Assembly: GCA_023462275.1 (NCBI GenBank)
Contig: JAEWYD010000188.1
Coordinates: 1-7,819 of the forward strand
Length of the DNA stretch: 7,819 nt
Reading direction: 5' to 3'
From: Actinomycetes bacterium
GTDB taxonomy: Bacteria > Actinomycetota > Actinomycetes > Actinomycetales > Cellulomonadaceae
Shown here: piece after piece, positions 4,487 through 7,819 of the stretch
Position numbering within the stretch: position 1 is the first letter of the stretch
How the letters are laid out: each line of letters starts with the position of its first letter
Program-made: the position numbers and the translations under genes
Notes under the pieces: generated by a model
The model's input: only the letters and a program-made list of their open reading frames with translations
What the model was told of the DNA's origin: nothing
Databases searched by the model: none

Positions 4487-7042
4487 TCATCGCGGGTCGA
4501 GGAAGCCCCCGTCGGACAGGCGGAACAGGAACGCCGCCATGGCCTGCCGCTCGATGCTGAGCGACGGGCGGAACGTGCCGTCCGACCAGCCGTTGGCCAG
4601 GCCGTTGGCCTTGAGCCACTGGATCTGGCCGCAGAACGGCTGGTTCGTCGGGACGTCGGTGAACGGCTTGGCCGTGCACGCCGCCGGCGCCGCGTCGCCC
4701 TCGGCGAGGCGGTAGACGAACGCCGCCATGGCGTCACGGGCGACCGGCGTCGCCGGGCGGAACGTGCCGTCGGCGTAGCCGGTCGAGATCCCCTCGGCCT
4801 TCAGCCAGGCGATCTCACCGCAGAACGGGTGGGACGTCTCGACGTCGGGGAACGGCTTGGCCGTGCAGGCGGGCGCGTCGGCGCCGCCGTGCGTCAGCCG
4901 GAAGAGGAACGCCGCCATGGCGTCGCGGTTCACCGGGGCGAGGCCGCGGAAGGTCCCGTCGTCGTAGCCCGTGGTGATGCCGGACAGCGCCATCCAGGTG
5001 ATCTCGTCGTAGAACGCATCGGTCGGCTTGACGTCGGAGAACACGACCTCGGACTGCACCGGGACGAGGAAGGACGTCGTCGTGCCGGTGGACGGCACGG
5101 TGGCGACGACCTCGAGCCCGCCCTCGGGGGCGTCGGCCGGGACGGTGAACGTCGCGGACGCGCGGCCCACCTCGTCCGTCTTGTCGACGGCCGCCGGGTC
5201 GATCGTGGCCGTGGCCACCTGCTGCCCGCCGATGGTGAGGTTCACGACCGTGCCCTGGGTCTCGCCGCCGCTCATGAGCAGCGAGGAGAGGTTGACGGTG
5301 ACGTCGTCGCCCGGCAGGTAGGCCGTGCCGACGGCCGGCGGGACCAGGTGCACGCCGACGGCGCGCTGGGTCAGGTCCGGGCTGATCGGCGTGTGCGCGG
5401 CGAAGTAGTCGACGAACGCCTGCAGGTCGATGCGGCCGGAGTCGGCCTTGCCCGTGCCCTTGCCGAGCGTGGTGAAGTTGTCGCCGCCCGACGCGAGGAA
5501 GGAGTTGACGACGACCTTGTACGACGCGGCGAGGTCGACGGGCGCGTCACCGACGAAGGCCTCGGTGATGCGGGCGCCCACCGGAGCCGTCGGGTCGTAG
5601 GTGTACGTGAGGCCCGCCACGCCGAGCTTGAGGAACGGCCGGCTCGCACCGGCGGGCTGCCACTGCTCCTCGAGCACCTGGTAGAGCTGCGCGCCGGTGA
5701 GCGTCTCGGTGACGAGGGTGTTGGCGAACGGCTGGACCGTCGCCGCCTCCTTGTAGGTCACGTTGCCGTCGGCGTCGCCCGCGGCGGAGGACGCGAACGT
5801 CAGGTTGGCGCGCAGGCCGCCCGGGTTCATGAAGGCGATCTGGGTGCCGAGCTGCTGCGTCGCCCACAGCTGGACGTCCGCGACGAGGTTGCCGAGGGTC
5901 GACTCGCCGCCACGGTTCTCGCTGGCGTCGGTCTGGCGCGCGCGGTTCACGTTGCCCGTGATGGCACCGAGCGAGACGGCACCCTTCACGGTCGCGGTGG
6001 CCACGGCGTCGGACACGATGGTCGCCACGGCGGAGTCCGGGGTGTAGGTCGCGGCGTCCGGGCCGACGAGCGGGATGATGTCGGCGCTGCTGGCCACCAC
6101 GGCGTCGGTCGCCGGGTCGACGGTCAGCGAGATGTGCGCGAGGTTCTGACCGTAGGAGCCGGACTGGACGACGGGGCGCTGGACGCCCGCGGCCCAGCCG
6201 GCGACCGGCTGCAGGTACGTGAACTTCTGGTGGGTGTGGCCGGAGAAGACGGCGTCCACCTTGTCGGAGAGGCCGGAGATCAGCGGGCCGAAGGTGCCGT
6301 CGTCGGCCACCCCGGTCGAGCCGGCCGGACCCTCGTGCACCAGGGCGACGACGACGTCGGCCTCACCGTTCGTCTCGTCGCCGTCCGTGAGCGCGGCGGC
6401 GACCCGGTTGATCTCGGGAACCACCGGCTTGACCTCGAGCGTCGAGATGCCGGCCGGGGTGACGAGCGAGGGGAGCTCCTCGGTCACGGCTCCGACGAAG
6501 CCGACGCGGACGCCGTCGACGGTCGTCACGAAGGAGTCGTCGTAGGCCGGGGCGTGCGTCGTCGTGTCGTAGAGGTTGGCCGCGAGGTACGGGAACGTGG
6601 CGGCGCCGAGCACGCGGGAGTCGACGTCGGCGCGGCCCTGGTCGAACTCGTGGTTGCCGAGGGCCGACACCTGCAGGCCCGCGGCGTTGAGGGCGTCGAG
6701 CGTCGGGGTGTCCTGCTGTATGAACGACGTGAAGGTCGACGCGCCGATGTTGTCGCCGGCGGAGACGAAGACGGTGTTGGGGTGCGTGGACTTGAACGTG
6801 GTCACCGCACCGGCGAGCACGGCGGCGCCCGCGGCGTTGGTGCCGTCGGCCTCGAGCCGCCCGTGGAAGTCGTTGATGCCGAGCAGGTCGATCGTGACGG
6901 CGCCCGGGTCCACCGCGGCGACCGGGCCGCGGGCGGGCTGGGCAGCCGTGGCGACCCCAGGGACGAGAACGGCAGCCAGGGCGAGTGAGCCGGCTGCCGT
7001 GAGGGGGACGAGACGCCTGGTACGGCGCCGTGGTGCGAGCAT
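4487..7042 (-). CDS. Secreted 5'-nucleotidase/metallophosphatase with C-terminal SLH surface-anchoring repeats
   Basis: An 851-aa exported enzyme likely to dephosphorylate extracellular nucleotides. Residues 1-35 form a signal peptide (RRRTRR, a hydrophobic core, ATAA near cleavage). The calcineurin-like metallophosphatase domain (about 49-325) has metal ligands in NDFHG (57-61), GDN (96-98), GNHEF (129-133), H236 and SGHTHQ (267-272). The 5'-nucleotidase C-terminal domain (about 355-560) shows LGNLVAD (383-389), NPGGLRANL (406-414), PFANTL (438-443) and SFLASGGDNF (514-523). A beta-rich Ig-like linker (about 570-665) leads to three SLH repeats at about 667-716, 730-779 and 793-842. ATG 7042 is preferred: GGAGG (7049-7053) lies 6 nt upstream, and a TTG at 7057 would overlap that site. 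UshA-like enzymes use broad nucleotide and UDP-sugar substrates; the exact substrate here is not determined. The gene has its own leader and terminator within the purine-gene neighbourhood. Confidence 0.95.
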   Translation of the reverse strand: MLAPRRRTRRLVPLTAAGSLALAAVLVPGVATAAQPARGPVAAVDPGAVTIDLLGINDFHGRLEADGTNAAGAAVLAGAVTTFKSTHPNTVFVSAGDNIGASTFTSFIQQDTPTLDALNAAGLQVSALGNHEFDQGRADVDSRVLGAATFPYLAANLYDTTTHAPAYDDSFVTTVDGVRVGFVGAVTEELPSLVTPAGISTLEVKPVVPEINRVAAALTDGDETNGEADVVVALVHEGPAGSTGVADDGTFGPLISGLSDKVDAVFSGHTHQKFTYLQPVAGWAAGVQRPVVQSGSYGQNLAHISLTVDPATDAVVASSADIIPLVGPDAATYTPDSAVATIVSDAVATATVKGAVSLGAITGNVNRARQTDASENRGGESTLGNLVADVQLWATQQLGTQIAFMNPGGLRANLTFASSAAGDADGNVTYKEAATVQPFANTLVTETLTGAQLYQVLEEQWQPAGASRPFLKLGVAGLTYTYDPTAPVGARITEAFVGDAPVDLAASYKVVVNSFLASGGDNFTTLGKGTGKADSGRIDLQAFVDYFAAHTPISPDLTQRAVGVHLVPPAVGTAYLPGDDVTVNLSSLLMSGGETQGTVVNLTIGGQQVATATIDPAAVDKTDEVGRASATFTVPADAPEGGLEVVATVPSTGTTTSFLVPVQSEVVFSDVKPTDAFYDEITWMALSGITTGYDDGTFRGLAPVNRDAMAAFLFRLTHGGADAPACTAKPFPDVETSHPFCGEIAWLKAEGISTGYADGTFRPATPVARDAMAAFVYRLAEGDAAPAACTAKPFTDVPTNQPFCGQIQWLKANGLANGWSDGTFRPSLSIERQAMAAFLFRLSDGGFLDPR
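4517..5044 (-). repeat. Three SLH-coding repeats with an exact 189-bp period
   Basis: The 15-mer GAACGCCGCCATGGC (plus strand) occurs at 4529-4543, 4718-4732 and 4907-4921, spaced exactly 189 bp (63 codons) each time. Each encodes the AMAAF part of an SLH repeat. The three units begin FSDV, FPDV and FTDV and share GYxDGTFR or GWSDGTFR. The second and third units each carry an extra Cys pair (C726/C741, C789/C804) that the first lacks. Confidence 0.9.
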
Positions 7043-7048
7043 CGACAA

Positions 7049-7053
7049 CCTCC
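7049..7053 (-). promoter_or_regulatory. Ribosome-binding site of the nucleotidase gene (GGAGG)
   Basis: GGAGG lies 6 nt before ATG 7042. It places the start there rather than at the in-frame TTG 7057, which would sit upstream of this site. Confidence 0.85.
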
Positions 7054-7067
7054 GCAAGAGAGTGGCT

Positions 7068-7088
7068 GAGGCGCCTGGTGGGCGCCTC
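7068..7088 (-). repeat. Perfect inverted repeat in the nucleotidase leader
   Basis: GAGGCGCC (7068-7075) and GGCGCCTC (7081-7088) are perfect inverse copies around a 5-nt loop. The element lies 14 nt upstream of the GGAGG site. It could be an mRNA stem near the start site or a dimeric regulator's operator. I do not recognise a known riboswitch. Confidence 0.6.
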
Positions 7089-7099
7089 TGACGTGGCGC

Positions 7100-7123
7100 A
7101 CGCTAGACCCCGCCCCGGGTCAA
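7100..7123 (-). promoter_or_regulatory. Tentative promoter elements of the nucleotidase gene (TTGACC, TAGCGT)
   Basis: On the minus strand TTGACC occupies 7123-7118 and TAGCGT, a typical actinobacterial -10, occupies 7105-7100. They are only 12 nt apart, too close to act together as a normal -35/-10 pair. TAGCGT alone is a plausible -10. It would place the transcript start near 7093 and the inverted repeat 7068-7088 inside the leader RNA. Confidence 0.3.
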
Positions 7124-7165
7124 ATCCAGACCCCTGCGCGGCGGCGCGGCCGGATGGGCGGCCAG

Positions 7166-7203
7166 TGTTCACGTGGCGGTCGCGATGTTCACCATGTGGT
7201 CGC
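7166..7203. promoter_or_regulatory. Tandem 18-nt direct repeats, possible PhoP-like (PHO box) operator
   Basis: TGTTCACGTGGCGGTCGC (7166-7183) and TGTTCACCATGTGGTCGC (7186-7203) agree at 14 of 18 positions with a 20-nt offset, about two helical turns. GTTCAC and GGTC cores resemble the 11-nt units of Streptomyces PHO boxes, G(G/T)TCAYYYR(G/C)G. GTTCACGTGGC (7167-7177) and GGTCGCCCGGT (7198-7208) each fit about 9 of 11 positions; other units fit worse. The repeats lie 124-161 bp upstream of the nucleotidase ATG and read on the opposite strand. A regulator site is likely; its identity is inference. Confidence 0.45.
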
Positions 7204-7206
7204 CCG

Positions 7207-7248
7207 GTCGACGCGCCCCGCCCCCGGACGGGGGGCCGTCAGGTCGAC
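7207..7248 (-). terminator. Nested hairpin at the end of the sterol-carrier-family gene
   Basis: An inner stem GCCCCC (7220-7225) with GGGGGC (7231-7236) lies just after the stop codon (7239-7241). It is enclosed by GTCGAC at 7207-7212 and 7243-7248, which are self-complementary. No T-run follows. It probably separates this gene from the downstream nucleotidase gene. Confidence 0.45.
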
Positions 7249-7640
7249 GCCGGGCCACCGCGGCGCAGGGCCCGCAGGGTCACCAGCGGCAGCCACGGCC
7301 CGAGGTCCGCTCGCAGGCCCGAGGCGCGCACGCGGTGGGCCGCCAACGCGTCGTCCCACGTCACGAGGCCGGTGACGAGCTCGAGCCACGTCACCGGGTC
7401 CATCTCGACGACGTTCGGCGGGGTGCCCCGCGTGTGGCCGGGCCCGGGGATCGCCTGGACGGCGCCGTCCGGCGGCACCCGCACCTCCACGGCTGCGCCC
7501 GGGACCGTCGCGGCCAGCTCCTCCAGGCCGTAGCGGACGGCGGTGCGGACGTCCGCGCGGTCCGCGCCGGCGGGGTCGGCGGCCCAGCGTGCGAGGGCGG
7601 CGCGGCCCTCGACGGGGTCGGTGCGGCGGCGTGGAGGCAC
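7239..7640 (-). CDS. Sterol-carrier-family protein (SCP2/maleylpyruvate isomerase C-domain type), function unknown
   Basis: A 133-aa cytosolic protein. The central RGTPPNVVEMDPVTWLELVTG stretch (71-91) and TWDDALAAHRVRASGLRADLGPWLPL (94-119) are the hallmark of the small actinobacterial sterol-carrier-family proteins encoded next to purF, such as Rv0807 in Mycobacterium. No enzymatic residues are evident and the ligand is unknown. 'Sterol carrier' is a fold-based family name. GTG 7638-7640 is the only start I find in the frame back to 7781. It has no Shine-Dalgarno. Here the usual next gene, purF, is 2.9 kb away because the nucleotidase gene lies between. It diverges from the plus-strand gene beginning at 7779. 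Confidence 0.85.
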   Translation of the reverse strand: MPPRRRTDPVEGRAALARWAADPAGADRADVRTAVRYGLEELAATVPGAAVEVRVPPDGAVQAIPGPGHTRGTPPNVVEMDPVTWLELVTGLVTWDDALAAHRVRASGLRADLGPWLPLVTLRALRRGGPAST

Positions 7641-7646
7641 GGGACG

Positions 7647-7652
7647 ACTCTG
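7647..7652 (-). promoter_or_regulatory. Possible -10 element (CAGAGT) of a leaderless sterol-carrier-family transcript
   Basis: The minus strand reads CAGAGT, then 6 nt (CGTCCC), then the GTG start at 7640, the same geometry as before purF and ada-alkA. There is no Shine-Dalgarno and no clear -35. Weak on its own. Confidence 0.25.
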
Positions 7653-7663
7653 GCAGACCTGCG

Positions 7664-7693
7664 CGTGCCGTGCCGTGCTCCACCGTGCCGTGC
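7664..7693. repeat. Five CGTGC pentamer repeats
   Basis: CGTGC occurs three times head to tail (7664-7678) and, after a 5-nt break, twice more (7684-7693). It lies in the divergent region between the sterol-carrier-family gene and the plus-strand gene at the right edge. It may be a simple-sequence tract or clustered half-sites for a regulator. Confidence 0.6.
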
Positions 7694-7710
7694 CGCCGAC
7701 GTCGTCGGCG
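7694..7710. promoter_or_regulatory. Operator-like inverted repeat in a divergent promoter region
   Basis: CGCCGAC (7694-7700) and GTCGGCG (7704-7710) are perfect inverse copies around a 3-nt centre. The element sits about 55 bp upstream of the sterol-carrier-family start and about 70 bp upstream of the plus-strand start. That is a typical place for a dimeric repressor site. No regulator is identified. Confidence 0.4.
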
Positions 7711-7778
7711 TGGCACCGGGCGTGGAAGGCTCGGACCAGCGCGGGTGCACGGCGCGCACGGTCCGGAGGAGGAGCGCC

Positions 7779-7819
7779 ATGGCGAGGGGTGCGCAGGAGC
7801 TGGCGGCACGGGTGCAGGC
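7779..7819 (+). CDS. Start of an unidentified plus-strand gene (C-terminus beyond window)
   Basis: ATG 7779-7781 follows a strong Shine-Dalgarno (GGAGGAGG, 7765-7772) at 6 nt spacing. The frame stays open to the right edge and gives 13 codons, MARGAQELAARVQ. This is too short to identify. The call rests on the ribosome-binding site and on the divergent arrangement with the gene ending at 7640. No convincing promoter hexamers are visible upstream. Confidence 0.6.
   Translation, partial: MARGAQELAARVQ

Noticed and set aside
3144..4715. Plus-strand open frame of 523 codons
   Set aside because: It is antisense to purF and the nucleotidase end, with a low-complexity composition and no ribosome-binding site or family signature.
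4517..5044. Evenly spaced 15-mers as a possible CRISPR or mobile repeat
   Set aside because: They are in-frame parts of SLH-coding units with a 63-codon period, explained by protein repeats.
4385..6988. Plus-strand open frame of 867 codons
   Set aside because: It lies antisense to the clearly recognisable nucleotidase. Its product is repetitive Arg/Gly/Val/Asp-rich sequence without any domain, an effect of high GC content.
7043..7057. TTG start 15 bases upstream for the nucleotidase
   Set aside because: It would overlap and precede the GGAGG site that is well placed for ATG 7042, and ATG gives a normal signal peptide start.
7189..7809. Minus-strand open frame of 206 codons over the sterol-carrier gene and the right edge
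   Set aside because: It overlaps the recognised sterol-carrier-family gene in another frame and is made of Arg/Pro-rich sequence.

Overview
The window is very GC-rich. Its genes read as a high-GC Gram-positive bacterium (Actinomycetota), most plausibly of the Cellulomonas/Micrococcales type. The evidence is a BldC regulator, a DUF3073 protein, an actinobacterial-type purF-purM pair, and a secreted 5'-nucleotidase ending in three S-layer-homology (SLH) repeats. The genus is an inference from gene content.

Layout, left to right. Positions 1-680 (minus) hold the N-terminal 226 codons of an Ada-AlkA fusion for alkylation repair, running off the left edge. A perfect 16-bp hairpin (757-792) separates it from bldC (794-1003, minus). 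A divergent non-coding stretch (about 1016-1396) carries a probable bldC promoter and several inverted repeats. DUF3073 (1397-1594) is on the plus strand. It converges on purM across a stem-loop region (1629-1692) that could serve both strands. purF and purM (4337-1687, minus) overlap by the ATGA pattern and encode steps 1 and 5 of purine synthesis. A very strong GC hairpin (4419-4452) lies between purF and an 851-aa exported 5'-nucleotidase with C-terminal SLH repeats (4487-7042, minus). A sterol-carrier-family protein (7239-7640, minus) follows. A new plus-strand gene with an excellent ribosome-binding site starts at 7779 and runs off the right edge.

How it fits together. Sterol-carrier protein, purF, purM, DUF3073 and bldC form a neighbourhood I recognise from other actinobacteria (for example the Rv0807-purF-purM-Rv0810c order in Mycobacterium and the purF-purM...bldC region of Streptomyces). 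The nucleotidase sits inside that block with its own leader, ribosome-binding site and terminator. It would dephosphorylate nucleotides outside the cell, giving nucleosides and phosphate for salvage, next to the committed step of purine synthesis. Upstream of it lies a 20-nt-period direct repeat that partly resembles a PhoP (PHO) box.

I found no RNA genes, CRISPR array, insertion sequence or clearly new multi-gene system. The most interesting signals are the nucleotidase-SLH gene within the pur block, its upstream direct repeats, its divergent SLH motif, the possible leaderless starts, and the competing hairpins between the nucleotidase gene and purF.
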